Origin: Mucilaginibacter polytrichastri
Lineage (GTDB): Bacteria; Bacteroidota; Bacteroidia; Sphingobacteriales; Sphingobacteriaceae
Assembly (NCBI RefSeq): GCF_001911425.1
Contig: NZ_MPPL01000001.1
Coordinates: 982,131 to 1,035,868, forward strand
Reading direction: 5' to 3'
DNA length: 53,738 nucleotides
The notes below the pieces were generated by a model, which saw nothing but the letters and a program-made list of their open reading frames with translations, searched no databases and was not told where the DNA came from. Positions within the stretch are counted from its first letter, which is position 1; the number at the start of each line of letters is the position of its first letter. A program made the position numbers and the translations under genes. Below, piece by piece: positions 25,188 to 33,280 of the stretch.

Positions 25188-25949
25188 ATGAACACGTGTA
25201 CCCGGATTAATTATTCTTTTTTGCTGTTATTATTAGTTAGTTTATTTTCTTCCTGTGCAAAACGGGACGAGCCCAGCCCTTCAGCTAATGAAAATCAGTT
25301 GATCGTTTCTTTTTCAAGCGCAGGTATCGCCATTGGTTCAGTAGATTCTATGATCACCTATTTTACCAGCGGCGCGGATACTATTCGTAAAAAAGGAGTA
25401 AAGATCGGCGCTTTTTACAGTGTGCCCTTTACCGGGCTTCCGGCCGGGACTTACCAGGCATTATCTAAAATTTATACCAGCCAACTTAAAACTACTGCTG
25501 ATACAGCAGGCAGCCAATATATGTTCCGTTACTCAACCAGTATAGTTACAACAAGTACTACTTCATTAACCGGCCCTACCAATAAAATATACGATCAATG
25601 GTCGCCCAGTTTATATTTTTACGACAAAACTTACAACATTACTTTTGCTGTAGCCAAAACACCCGGCGATCCGTATTTCGAAATAAATATGCCAACAACG
25701 CCGGCTTACAAGTATTTTTACATCGGCCGCAATGTGTATACTACATCAGATAGTGTAAAGTATGTGGCTAAATTTGCCAACGTAGTTCTTAAAACGGCCG
25801 ATTATAAAGGGTTTCATGTAAACCAAACAGCATTTAGCACATTTGCAACAACTACTATTAGCGCTTATGATGCTGCAGACGTTACGTTTCAGCTTTACAA
25901 CAGCAGTAGCGATTATAAAGTGCTGTTTACAAAGGCTTATAAATTTTAG
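25188..25949 (+). CDS. Predicted lipoprotein of unknown function
   Basis: I do not recognise a named family. The 253-residue protein starts with a lipoprotein signal (MNTCTRINYSFLLLLLV, lipobox LFSSC near residue 23) and should be anchored in a membrane. After a short Ser-rich linker the chain is predicted all-beta, with many Thr, Ser, Tyr and Ala residues and no cysteine beyond the lipobox. The strand pattern, with segments such as LIVSFSSAGIAIGSVDSMITYF, suggests an immunoglobulin-like or DUF4397-like fold, but I cannot show this. It stands alone, 238 bp past the ABC ATPase gene and convergent with the GH19 gene. Confidence 0.75.
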   Translation: MNTCTRINYSFLLLLLVSLFSSCAKRDEPSPSANENQLIVSFSSAGIAIGSVDSMITYFTSGADTIRKKGVKIGAFYSVPFTGLPAGTYQALSKIYTSQLKTTADTAGSQYMFRYSTSIVTTSTTSLTGPTNKIYDQWSPSLYFYDKTYNITFAVAKTPGDPYFEINMPTTPAYKYFYIGRNVYTTSDSVKYVAKFANVVLKTADYKGFHVNQTAFSTFATTTISAYDAADVTFQLYNSSSDYKVLFTKAYKF

Positions 25950-26017
25950 CAGGCTTATTTAGAATTAATAATTGGTTATCGCTTTGTACCGCAATGGCCA
26001 ATTATGTATTAGATATT

Positions 26018-27028
26018 TTACTGGTACGGCTGCATGGTAGCGCAAGAGCAAACGCAATTAGCATCTGTTACACCCAATTTCTTTAAAAAAAACTGGTAGA
26101 AGCCTATCCGGTCGGTCATGTTATACATGTTGTCGCCATGGTTACACTCTATTTCACCGTTTACAATATTAATCACCATGCCAAAGCCCGGTTTACGGCC
26201 TTTAGCTATATCAGCAGCATTGGGCTGCCATTTACCGGCCATAACATCATGGGCCGATGGTTTTTTGGTTTGTGGTGTCATCCAAAAATAAATAGCCGTT
26301 TTAAAAGCAATTACCGGGTCTGTTTCTACCAGTGCGGGGTTATTGAGCAATATTTTATGGTCTCCAAAAATACAGTCTGATGCGTAGCCATAATTACCGT
26401 TGTAACTTATTTGTAAAGGGCCCCGGCCGTAATATTTCTGCCCTTTTGCTGGCGGATATTCGTCGTTTTCTGCAATGTATGGCAGTGTTGTATTGTTTTC
26501 ATGTATCAGCATTAAGCCATCATTAAAAGCCCCTGTTTCGCCGTGGCGTGTTTCGTGACCTATCTGGGCAAAAAAGGCTGCTAACTCTTTTTTATTGGTT
26601 GCTATATCTTTTTCGCTGCAAAAGGCACCATAATCAATGGTGTAAGTACTATCGGGTTTTACTTTGGCCCAGGCTTCATTCCAGTCGGGGTCCTGGCGTA
26701 CGGTGGTGGTTTTACCCGTTGCCTTATCGGTACGCATTAGTTGATAAACCGATACGGCACGGCGGGTTACCTTTACTTTAATATTGGCCAGCTCATTGGC
26801 CGCTTTAATAAATGCAGCATAGCTATAAAATTTATCACGCTGCGGAAAAAGATCATTAAATTGTTTCTCGGAGATTATGGTTGAAATGGATGGCCTTGCC
26901 TGCACAGTGGCCGGTGCCGAGTTTGAAGCCTTGTCTTTTTTATCCGTGTAGCCACAGCTTACGATTGTAACTAACAGGGCGCCTATAACCAGCGAATTAA
27001 ATTTAACAGCTAAAGCAAATGGTTTCAT
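26018..27028 (-). CDS. Glycoside hydrolase family 19 (chitinase-like) lipoprotein
   Basis: GH19 enzymes cleave chitin or, in some bacterial members, peptidoglycan-like glycans. The 336-residue protein has a lipoprotein signal with lipobox IVSC (C25), so it is probably anchored at a membrane. The catalytic core includes the general acid in GHETRHGE (E159) and the family signature YYGRGPLQISYNGNYG (199-214), then an FKTAIYFWM helix and a C-terminal GFYQFFLKKLGV. Start chosen at 27028 because the signal peptide begins there; longer in-frame starts add 30 non-signal residues. No carbohydrate-binding module or chitin locus is adjacent. Chitin degradation versus cell-wall turnover is unresolved. 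Confidence 0.9.
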   Translation of the reverse strand: MKPFALAVKFNSLVIGALLVTIVSCGYTDKKDKASNSAPATVQARPSISTIISEKQFNDLFPQRDKFYSYAAFIKAANELANIKVKVTRRAVSVYQLMRTDKATGKTTTVRQDPDWNEAWAKVKPDSTYTIDYGAFCSEKDIATNKKELAAFFAQIGHETRHGETGAFNDGLMLIHENNTTLPYIAENDEYPPAKGQKYYGRGPLQISYNGNYGYASDCIFGDHKILLNNPALVETDPVIAFKTAIYFWMTPQTKKPSAHDVMAGKWQPNAADIAKGRKPGFGMVINIVNGEIECNHGDNMYNMTDRIGFYQFFLKKLGVTDANCVCSCATMQPYQ

Positions 27029-27142
27029 AACTAATAGTTTTAAGTAGGATGGTAGTCCCGGTGTTAAGTTTAAAGTGTAAACATTTAAATAATTATTCAC
27101 ATCTGCTAAAAACAGCATTAAAATTATTTAATTGCATACACT

Positions 27143-27691
27143 ATGAAGATATATACTAAAACCGGCGATAAAGGTTTTACATCATTGATAGGAGGTACCC
27201 GGGTACCCAAGCATCATATCCGCATAGAGAGCTATGGCACGGTTGATGAATTAAACTCTTACATCGGTTTAATACGCGACCAGGATATTGCGCAGCATGA
27301 TATAGACATACTGAAGGAAATACAGGACAGGTTGTTTACCATTGGCTCCTCATTAGCTGCAGACCCGGAGCGGTCTAAAATGGTGATACCCGATCTTGAT
27401 ATGGCAGATGTGGAGCTTTTGGAACATGAAATGGATGAAATGAATAAAATTTTGCCCGAGCTTAAACATTTTATACTCCCCGGTGGTAGTAATGCCGTAT
27501 CCTTTTGCCATTTGGCCCGTTGTGTATGCCGCAGAGCCGAAAGATTGACGGTGCAACTGGCAGCAGACAGCCCGGTAGATGAAAAGGTGACCATTTATTT
27601 AAACAGGCTGAGTGATTACCTGTTTACGCTGGCCCGCAAGGTAGGATACGAACATAAAATACCCGAAAACAAGTGGATACCAAGGGTTTAA
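27143..27691 (+). CDS. ATP:cob(I)alamin adenosyltransferase, PduO type
   Basis: The enzyme attaches the adenosyl group of ATP to cob(I)alamin to make coenzyme B12. The 182-residue protein has the PduO-type N-terminal ATP-binding motif YTKTGDKGFTSLIGG, the GTVDELNSYIG segment, the helix LPGGSNAVSFCHLARCVCRRAERLTV with the conserved Arg-Arg-x-Glu, and the late NRLSDYLFTLARK motif. It forms a trimer in known structures. No cobalamin synthesis genes are nearby, so it probably serves scavenged corrinoid. It is divergent from the GH19 gene and lies just upstream of a DUF2795 gene that has its own promoter. Confidence 0.94.
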   Translation: MKIYTKTGDKGFTSLIGGTRVPKHHIRIESYGTVDELNSYIGLIRDQDIAQHDIDILKEIQDRLFTIGSSLAADPERSKMVIPDLDMADVELLEHEMDEMNKILPELKHFILPGGSNAVSFCHLARCVCRRAERLTVQLAADSPVDEKVTIYLNRLSDYLFTLARKVGYEHKIPENKWIPRV

Positions 27692-27709
27692 AAATTACTG
27701 TAAAAATAA

Positions 27710-27742
27710 TTTGATAATCCCAACGAAATTATTATACTTTTG
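27710..27742 (+). promoter_or_regulatory. Promoter of the DUF2795 gene
   Basis: A TTTG at 27710 and TACTTTTG at 27735-27742 are separated by 21 bases. Both match the Bacteroidota -33/-7 consensus. The predicted leader is about 35 bases. Confidence 0.65.
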
Positions 27743-27782
27743 CGAAAAATTAAAATTCAAATAGATACCTAAAATATAGCAT

Positions 27783-28004
27783 ATGTATTGGACACTCGAA
27801 CTAGCATCACATTTAGAAGATGCACCATGGCCTGCAACCAAAGACGAATTAATTGATTATGCTATCCGCTCGGGAGCACCTGTGGAAGTTATTGAAAACT
27901 TACAGGCACTTGAAGACGATGGCGAGCCGTATGAAAATATAGAAGAAATATGGCCTGATTACCCAACAAAAGATGACTTCTTTTTTAACGAAGACGAATA
28001 TTAA
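27783..28004 (+). CDS. Small acidic DUF2795 protein
   Basis: This 73-residue soluble acidic protein matches DUF2795, a short family of unknown function. The core reads WPATKDELIDYAIRSGAPVEVIENLQAL, which is the family's Pro-x-[TS]-K-x-x-L...A pattern predicted to form a helical bundle. The C-terminal part is very acidic and ends NEDEY. It has its own well-matched promoter and is followed 12 bases later by a strong terminator, so it is expressed as a single-gene transcript, which suggests high or regulated expression. Function cannot be inferred from context. Confidence 0.85.
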   Translation: MYWTLELASHLEDAPWPATKDELIDYAIRSGAPVEVIENLQALEDDGEPYENIEEIWPDYPTKDDFFFNEDEY

Positions 28005-28016
28005 TTGCCTTTAGAT

Positions 28017-28044
28017 AAAAAACCTTGTGAAAGCAAGGTTTTTT
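28017..28044 (+). terminator. Intrinsic terminator of the DUF2795 gene
   Basis: An 11-bp stem (AAAAAACCTTG / CAAGGTTTTTT) with loop TGAAAG is followed by TATTTTG. Confidence 0.85.
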
Positions 28045-28121
28045 TATTTTGTGACAACCTTTTGGAATGGTTTTGGTTATGATGAGGTAACATTTTATCT
28101 GTCAAACTAAAACTTTAACCC

Positions 28122-28268
28122 ATGAGAGGCTTACTTTACATCATCGCCGTGATCCTGATTATAGGATGGGCATTAGGCGTATTTATTTATTCGGCAACAG
28201 GATTAATCCACGTATTGCTTGTTATTGCAATTATAGCATTACTACTAGGCGTTATCCGCAGGGCCTGA
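28122..28268 (+). CDS. Lmo0937-type small membrane protein
   Basis: This 48-residue protein starts MRGLLYIIAVILIIGWALG and ends LLGVIRRA. It has two hydrophobic segments (about 4-20 and 27-43) joined by a short GVFIYSATGLIH turn, with positive charges at both ends. That is the pattern of the Lmo0937 family of small membrane proteins (DUF5670), which are widespread in Bacteroidota and of unknown function, sometimes linked to envelope stress. Both ends are fixed: the start follows a Pro-free AT-rich leader and the stop lies 26 bases before a terminator that overlaps the convergent ispD 3' end. It is too short for many gene finders. Confidence 0.85.
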   Translation: MRGLLYIIAVILIIGWALGVFIYSATGLIHVLLVIAIIALLLGVIRRA

Positions 28269-28292
28269 TAAACTTTTAAAACTGATTAATAG

Positions 28293-29015
28293 TTAAAGCT
28301 GCTTAGTATTAAGCGGCTTTTTTTGTATCAGTTCGGCTATGGCAATATCTTCGGGAAAGGTTATTTTAATATTAGCGTGGCTGCCCTCAACCAGGTTTAT
28401 TTTAACACCAGAGCGTTCAACCACGCTGGCATCATCTGTAAAGGTATCATCAAAAGGTTGTTCATAGGCTTTTTGCAGTAAAGCCATCTTAAATGTTTGC
28501 GGGGTTTGCACCAGGTAAATCTCTTCGCGGTGCAGGTGTTGTGAAATACCGTTTTTAAGCTGCCTGATAGAGTCGCGGCTTTTAACGGCGACAATTGCGT
28601 TGCCATGTGCATTGGCTTGGCTGTAGGCTTTGTTAATAACCTCTATAGGGGTAAGCGGGCGCACGGCGTCCTGTACAGCAACCAGTGCATCATTATCCTT
28701 TATAGTATCCAATCCGTTTTTTACAGAATGGAAGCGGGTTTCGCCACCATTAACTAATTGATGAGGGATATTAAATTGATGTTTGGTACAAAGCGTTTTC
28801 CAGTATTCATGAAAATCTGCATGTAGTATTATGATTATTTTAGGATGATAAGTACTGTTGTAAAATGCCTCTATTGTATGCATCATTACCGGCTTGCCAT
28901 TAAGTAACAGGAATTGCTTGGGTAAACTGCTTTGCATGCGCGAACCGGTGCCACCGGCTACAATAATGGCGTAGGCATTTTCAGCTATCTGTTGTGAGTT
29001 GTCTGTTGTCGGCAT
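28293..29015 (-). CDS. ispD: 2-C-methyl-D-erythritol 4-phosphate cytidylyltransferase
   Basis: IspD couples CTP to methylerythritol phosphate in the non-mevalonate isoprenoid pathway. The 240-residue protein has the nucleotide-binding start IIVAGGTGSRMQSSLPKQFLLL, the VQDAVRPLTP motif and the C-terminal TDDASVVERSG segment. About 12 residues before the conserved start (PTTDNSQQIAEN) are encoded by DNA that resembles the intergenic ACAACTCACAAC repeat words, so the N-terminus was probably extended by a repeat. No other in-frame ATG lies between. The 3' end overlaps a convergent terminator. It stands alone; IspF is not nearby. Confidence 0.95.
   Translation of the reverse strand: MPTTDNSQQIAENAYAIIVAGGTGSRMQSSLPKQFLLLNGKPVMMHTIEAFYNSTYHPKIIIILHADFHEYWKTLCTKHQFNIPHQLVNGGETRFHSVKNGLDTIKDNDALVAVQDAVRPLTPIEVINKAYSQANAHGNAIVAVKSRDSIRQLKNGISQHLHREEIYLVQTPQTFKMALLQKAYEQPFDDTFTDDASVVERSGVKINLVEGSHANIKITFPEDIAIAELIQKKPLNTKQL
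28295..28324 (+). terminator. Terminator of the small membrane protein gene, overlapping the ispD stop
   Basis: An 11-bp stem (AAAGCTGCTTA / TAAGCGGCTTT, one G-U) with loop GTAT is followed by TTTT. The hairpin is built from the last codons of ispD on the opposite strand. Confidence 0.75.
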
Positions 29016-29056
29016 TAGGGTGCTAATTTAGGAAAATCTACTTTCATCTAACACTA

Positions 29057-29154
29057 CCGTCATCCCGAACTTGTTTCGGGAACCCATATGCAAGGCGAAC
29101 TTTGCAAGATTTACACCTGTCCTGTGGGGTGCCGAAACAAGTTCGGCATGACGG
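29057..29154 (-). repeat. Palindromic intergenic repeat, family 1, copy D (inverted)
   Basis: The arms CCGTCATCCCGAACTTGTTT and GCCGAAACAAGTTCGGCATG enclose the centre, with the CCTGTCCTGTGGGGTGCC box in reverse orientation. It lies between ispD and the queA terminator. Confidence 0.85.
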
Positions 29155-29177
29155 AGGTAGAATTAATAGTAAACAAA

Positions 29178-29207
29178 AAACCGCCATTGCATTCACAATG
29201 GCGGTTT
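29178..29207 (-). terminator. Intrinsic terminator of queA
   Basis: A perfect 12-bp stem (AAACCGCCATTG / CAATGGCGGTTT) with a six-base loop lies 47 bases past the queA stop. On the minus strand it ends in TTTTTTG. The spacer holds AAATCTCACATCTAATATCT-like words. Confidence 0.8.
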
Positions 29208-29254
29208 CAAAAATGCAAGGTTCTTAAATCTCACATCTAATATCTCAAATCAAC

Positions 29255-30304
29255 TTAGATGATCAGCATGGCATCACCATAGCTGTAGAAACGGTATTTC
29301 TCTTTTACAGCAACTTCGTATGCGTTCATGATATGTTCGTAACCACCAAATGCCGAAACCATCATCAACAGGGTTGATTCTGGTGTGTGGAAGTTAGTGA
29401 TCATGGAATTGGCAATGCTAAACTCGTAAGGAGGGAATATGAACTTGCTAGTCCAATCGTTAGCAGATTTTAGCGTTTTGTTAGCTGATACTGCAGATTC
29501 GATAGTACGCATAGATGTTGTACCTACAGCGCAAACACGATGTTTGCTTTCAATGGCCCTATTTACAATGGCAGCTTGTTTTTCTTCGATAATGAATTGC
29601 TCAGAATCCATTTTGTGTTTGGTTAAATCTTCAACCTCTACCGGGCGGAAGGTACCTAAACCAACGTGCAGCGTAACTTCGGCAAATTCAATACCTTTTA
29701 ATTCAAGGCGTTTCATCAGCTCGCGGCTAAAGTGTAAACCAGCGGTAGGAGCAGCAACCGCACCTTCGTTTTTAGCGAAAATAGTTTGGTAGCGCTCTTT
29801 ATCTTCGGCAGTAGCTTTACGTTTAATGTACTTTGGAAGCGGGGTTTCGCCCAGGATCTCAATATTACGACGGAATTCTTCGTCTGTACCATCAAATAAG
29901 AAACGGATGGTACGGCCACGAGATGTGGTGTTATCAACAACTTCGGCAACTAAAAGGTCATCTTCGCCAAAGTAAAGTTTGTTGCCTACACGTATTTTAC
30001 GTGCCGGGTCAACCAATACATCCCATAACCTCAGCTCTTTGTTTAGTTCACGTAATAAGAAAACTTCGATAGTGGCACCTGTTTTTTCCTTGTTACCATA
30101 CATACGGGCAGGGAAAACCTTGGTGTTGTTCAAAATCATTACGTCTTTGTTATCGAAGTAATCCAGAACGTCTTTAAATATTTTATGTTCAATTTTTCCA
30201 GAATCGCGGTGTAAAACCATTAAGCGAGCCTCATCGCGAGTGCTTGCGGGTGTATGTGCAATTAATGATTCTGGTAAATTAAATTTAAACTGGGATAATT
30301 TCAT
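29255..30304 (-). CDS. queA: S-adenosylmethionine:tRNA ribosyltransferase-isomerase
   Basis: QueA transfers the ribosyl part of SAM to preQ1 at tRNA position 34, giving epoxyqueuosine. The 349-residue protein shows the family motifs throughout: [24 protein letters not shown] at the N-terminus, [42 protein letters not shown] and the C-terminal SYGDAMLI. It is complete and of normal length. A -7 element lies 26 bases upstream and a strong terminator behind it, so it is monocistronic. Confidence 0.97.
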   Translation of the reverse strand: MKLSQFKFNLPESLIAHTPASTRDEARLMVLHRDSGKIEHKIFKDVLDYFDNKDVMILNNTKVFPARMYGNKEKTGATIEVFLLRELNKELRLWDVLVDPARKIRVGNKLYFGEDDLLVAEVVDNTTSRGRTIRFLFDGTDEEFRRNIEILGETPLPKYIKRKATAEDKERYQTIFAKNEGAVAAPTAGLHFSRELMKRLELKGIEFAEVTLHVGLGTFRPVEVEDLTKHKMDSEQFIIEEKQAAIVNRAIESKHRVCAVGTTSMRTIESAVSANKTLKSANDWTSKFIFPPYEFSIANSMITNFHTPESTLLMMVSAFGGYEHIMNAYEVAVKEKYRFYSYGDAMLII

Positions 30305-30329
30305 TTTATACGGGTATAAATTAAGCGCG

Positions 30330-30337
30330 CAAATTTA
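30330..30337 (-). promoter_or_regulatory. -7 promoter element of queA
   Basis: Minus-strand TAAATTTG matches TAnnTTTG and predicts a leader of about 20 bases. Confidence 0.5.
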
Positions 30338-30447
30338 CAAATAATTAACTAATATTATATGTTAAAAAAAAGCATTGTTTTACAAGGATTTAGGCCTGAT
30401 AATAAATTTTTTAAAGTTTGTAACCTATCAACAGCGCCACCGTCTAA

Positions 30448-31707
30448 ATGTTACAAAGTATGATATTTTTAAAACTTTTAAGAGAAAGCTTTTTATTTGC
30501 TTTTGATGCACTCAGGCAAAATAAACTGCGCACCCTGCTCTCGTTGCTGGGGGTAACAATTGGTATTTTTACCATTATTGCCGTGTTTTCTGCTGTTGAT
30601 ACCCTGCGTAATAATTTGCAGCAGAGTGTTAATAAGCTGGGCAGCAATAGTATCTATATACAAAAGTGGCCTTGGATAGGCGGCGAAGATTTCCCCTGGT
30701 GGAAGTATTTACAACGCCCTGTGCCTAACCTGCGCGATTTTGCCGAACTGCAAAGGCGTAGCCAAACAGCATACGGCATATCATACGAAGTGAGTGTTGA
30801 TGGCCGCACTGTTAAATACGGTAGTAATACCATACAGGGTGTCAGTATCTCTGCAGCATCGCAAGACCACGACAAAACCTGGAACTTTGATTTTGCCGGT
30901 GGGCGTTATTTTACCGATATGGAATCGAAAACGGGCGCACCTGTTGCTTTAATTGGCGCAGATGTGGCCGATAACCTTTTCCCCGGTGGTAATGGCTTGG
31001 GTAAAAAGATTAAGATTATGGGCCGCTTTGTTACCGTAATTGGCGTGTTTAGTAAAGAGGGAGATGATATTCTAGGCATCTCGGATGATAAAGTGATTCT
31101 GGTGCCCCTAAACTTTGCCCGCAATGTAATTGATATTCAAAACGATAAGTATAATCCGCAAATTGTTGTAAAGGGCAAAGAAGGTCTTACAGACGTAGAG
31201 GTAGAGAGTGAACTGAAAGGTTTAATGCGCTCGATACATCGCTTACAGCCACAGCAGGAAGATAATTTTTCGCTTAACAAAACCACTATTTTATCAAATC
31301 AGCTCGATACCCTTTTTGCAGTGGTGAATATTGCCGGGATAATTATCGGTAGCTTTTCTATACTGGTTGGCGGCTTCGGTATTGCCAATATTATGTTCGT
31401 ATCTGTTAAAGAGCGCACACCCATCATTGGTATCCAAAAATCGCTGGGTGCTAAAAATTACTTCATCTTACTTCAGTTTTTAATAGAGGCTATTGTGCTT
31501 TGTTTACTTGGGGGCATCATAGGGCTGGGCCTTGTTTACCTGGGCACGCTGGCTATTAAGGCTATTATAGGGATGAAAATAGTGCTCGATATGAAAAATA
31601 TCATCGTTGGTATTGGTACTTCGGTAGCTATTGGTATCATTTCGGGCATTGTGCCGGCATACTTTGCATCAAGGCTCGATCCTGTAGAGGCAATACGGTC
31701 AAATTAA
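30448..31707 (+). CDS. MacB-type ABC transporter permease
   Basis: The 419-residue protein has the MacB layout without an ATPase domain. The first membrane segment (about 24-46, TLLSLLGVTIGIFTIIAVFS) is followed by a MacB periplasmic core domain of roughly 230 residues, then an FtsX domain with three membrane segments beginning near 290. The cytosolic KERTPIIGIQKSLGAK loop and C-terminal YFASRLDPVEAIRSN are typical. Its ATPase partner is not adjacent; the ATPase at 24128-24844 is a candidate. A second in-frame ATG at 30460 (MIFLKLLRE) could be the real start. Substrates of such permeases vary widely. Confidence 0.88.
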   Translation: MLQSMIFLKLLRESFLFAFDALRQNKLRTLLSLLGVTIGIFTIIAVFSAVDTLRNNLQQSVNKLGSNSIYIQKWPWIGGEDFPWWKYLQRPVPNLRDFAELQRRSQTAYGISYEVSVDGRTVKYGSNTIQGVSISAASQDHDKTWNFDFAGGRYFTDMESKTGAPVALIGADVADNLFPGGNGLGKKIKIMGRFVTVIGVFSKEGDDILGISDDKVILVPLNFARNVIDIQNDKYNPQIVVKGKEGLTDVEVESELKGLMRSIHRLQPQQEDNFSLNKTTILSNQLDTLFAVVNIAGIIIGSFSILVGGFGIANIMFVSVKERTPIIGIQKSLGAKNYFILLQFLIEAIVLCLLGGIIGLGLVYLGTLAIKAIIGMKIVLDMKNIIVGIGTSVAIGIISGIVPAYFASRLDPVEAIRSN

Positions 31708-31722
31708 TTTGGCGCATGTCCG

Positions 31723-31802
31723 TTATCTGTTGTCTGATTTTTTAAAATTGGATAACAGATGATCAAAATCTATGTTTAAACAGCATTGCTCACAACAGAT
31801 AA
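31723..31802. repeat. Inverted word-like repeat upstream of gltA
   Basis: TTATCTGTTGT (31723-31733) and ACAACAGATAA (31792-31802) are perfect 11-bp inverted copies; a third version, GATAACAGATGATC, lies between them. Related words occur at 21191-21260 and at the start of ispD. Confidence 0.6.
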
Positions 31803-31899
31803 CACACAACCGCCAACTGTATGTAAAAAAATGTTGTTAAATACATAAACAATTTACAAACACGCCTTACCTTAGCGGCTTAGAATACGCAGATTTAAT

Positions 31900-31907
31900 T
31901 ACATTTG
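31900..31907 (+). promoter_or_regulatory. -7 promoter element of gltA
   Basis: TACATTTG matches TAnnTTTG and predicts a leader of about 16 bases. The in-frame TTG at 31905 lies inside it, which excludes that codon as the start. Confidence 0.55.
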
Positions 31908-31928
31908 CGTAGATACAATTATACTTCT

Positions 31929-33215
31929 ATGTCAGAAAACGCACAGCTAAAAATTGGTGATCAGGTTATTGATCTACCTGTTATAGAAGGTACCGAGCAC
32001 GAAAAGGGGATTGATATTTCGAAGCTTAGGGACCAAACAGGTTATGTTACATTAGATATTGGTTATAAAAATACTGGTGCTACCAAAAGCGCTATTACTT
32101 TTTTAGATGGTGAACTGGGGATACTTAAATACCGTGGTTACCCGATTGAGCAATTAGCCGAAAAATCAACCTTTATTGAAGTAGCTTATTTATTGATTTA
32201 CGGTGAATTGCCTACCAAAGAGCAACTTTCTGATTTTCAGTACCAGATTAACCGCCACACGTTGGTGCATGAGGATATGAAGAAGTTTTTTGATGGTTTC
32301 CCATCAAAATCTCACCCAATGGGTCAGCTATCTTCATTAATTGGTGCTTTAGCGGCTTTTAACCCCGAATCGCTTAAGCAAGGACTGACTACTGAAGAAG
32401 TAAACCTGGAGATCATTAAGCTGATTGCTAAAATGAGTACCCTGGTTTCGTGGATTCACAAAAAATCATTGGGCCACCCGGTAATTTACCCGCAAAATAA
32501 GCTCGACTACGTAACCAACTTTATGCAGATGACCTTTGGTGAACTTACCGAAGAGTATGTGGTAGACCCGGTTGTGGTTGATGCTATGAATAAGTTGCTA
32601 ATCCTGCATGCAGACCATGAGCAAAACTGCTCTACATCTACAGTACGTATCGTAGGTTCGTCAGACGCTAATTTATATGCTTCTATCTCTGCAGGGATCT
32701 CTGCACTTTGGGGCCCGCTGCATGGCGGTGCCAACCAGGCTGTGATAGAGATGCTGGAAAAAATTAAAGCTGATGGCGGCGATACCGATAAATGGATAGC
32801 CAAAGCGAAAGATAAAAACGATCCGTTCCGTTTAATGGGATTTGGTCACCGCGTTTACAAGAACTTCGATCCACGTGCCAAAATCATTAAAAAAGCATGT
32901 GATGATATTTTAGAGAAATTAGGTGTTAACGATGAGGTGCTGGAGATAGCCAAAAAATTGGAAGAAGTAGCCCTGCAAGACCCTTATTTTGTTGAGCGCA
33001 AACTTTACCCTAACGTAGATTTTTACTCAGGGATCATTTACCGCGCTTTAGGTTTCCCAACAGAAATGTTTACCGTACTATTTGCCTTGGGCCGCTTACC
33101 GGGCTGGATTGCACAGTGGAAAGAGATGAAGGCTAACAAAGAGCCAATCGGTCGTCCCCGTCAAATTTACGTTGGTGCAAGTGACAGAGATTATAAAGAA
33201 ATCAGCAGCAGATAA
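31929..33215 (+). CDS. gltA: Citrate synthase (type II)
   Basis: Citrate synthase condenses oxaloacetate and acetyl-CoA to start the TCA cycle. The 428-residue length and N-terminal domain (VIDLPVIEGTEHEKGIDISKL) are those of the hexameric, NADH-sensitive type II enzymes of Gram-negative bacteria. Catalytic segments include ALWGPLHGGANQAV (His), MGFGHRVYKNFDPRA (His) and NVDFYSGIIYRALGFP (Asp). I start it at the ATG at 31929, since the upstream TTG overlaps the -7 element. It is monocistronic with a terminator 26 bases after the stop and converges with the sus operon. Confidence 0.97.
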   Translation: MSENAQLKIGDQVIDLPVIEGTEHEKGIDISKLRDQTGYVTLDIGYKNTGATKSAITFLDGELGILKYRGYPIEQLAEKSTFIEVAYLLIYGELPTKEQLSDFQYQINRHTLVHEDMKKFFDGFPSKSHPMGQLSSLIGALAAFNPESLKQGLTTEEVNLEIIKLIAKMSTLVSWIHKKSLGHPVIYPQNKLDYVTNFMQMTFGELTEEYVVDPVVVDAMNKLLILHADHEQNCSTSTVRIVGSSDANLYASISAGISALWGPLHGGANQAVIEMLEKIKADGGDTDKWIAKAKDKNDPFRLMGFGHRVYKNFDPRAKIIKKACDDILEKLGVNDEVLEIAKKLEEVALQDPYFVERKLYPNVDFYSGIIYRALGFPTEMFTVLFALGRLPGWIAQWKEMKANKEPIGRPRQIYVGASDRDYKEISSR

Positions 33216-33241
33216 TTAGCTGTTGATTGATAAAATATAGG

Positions 33242-33266
33242 AACTCGCTTTAAGCGGGTTTTTTTT
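33242..33266 (+). terminator. Intrinsic terminator of gltA
   Basis: A compact hairpin AACTCGCTT / AAGCGGGTT (two G-U pairs) is followed by a run of T. Confidence 0.75.
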
Positions 33267-33280
33267 GTGCTTTTTATTAT

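Noticed and set aside
31905..31928. Upstream TTG start for gltA
   Set aside because: The TTG lies inside the TACATTTG -7 element, and the added residues are not part of the conserved protein; the ATG at 31929 is used.
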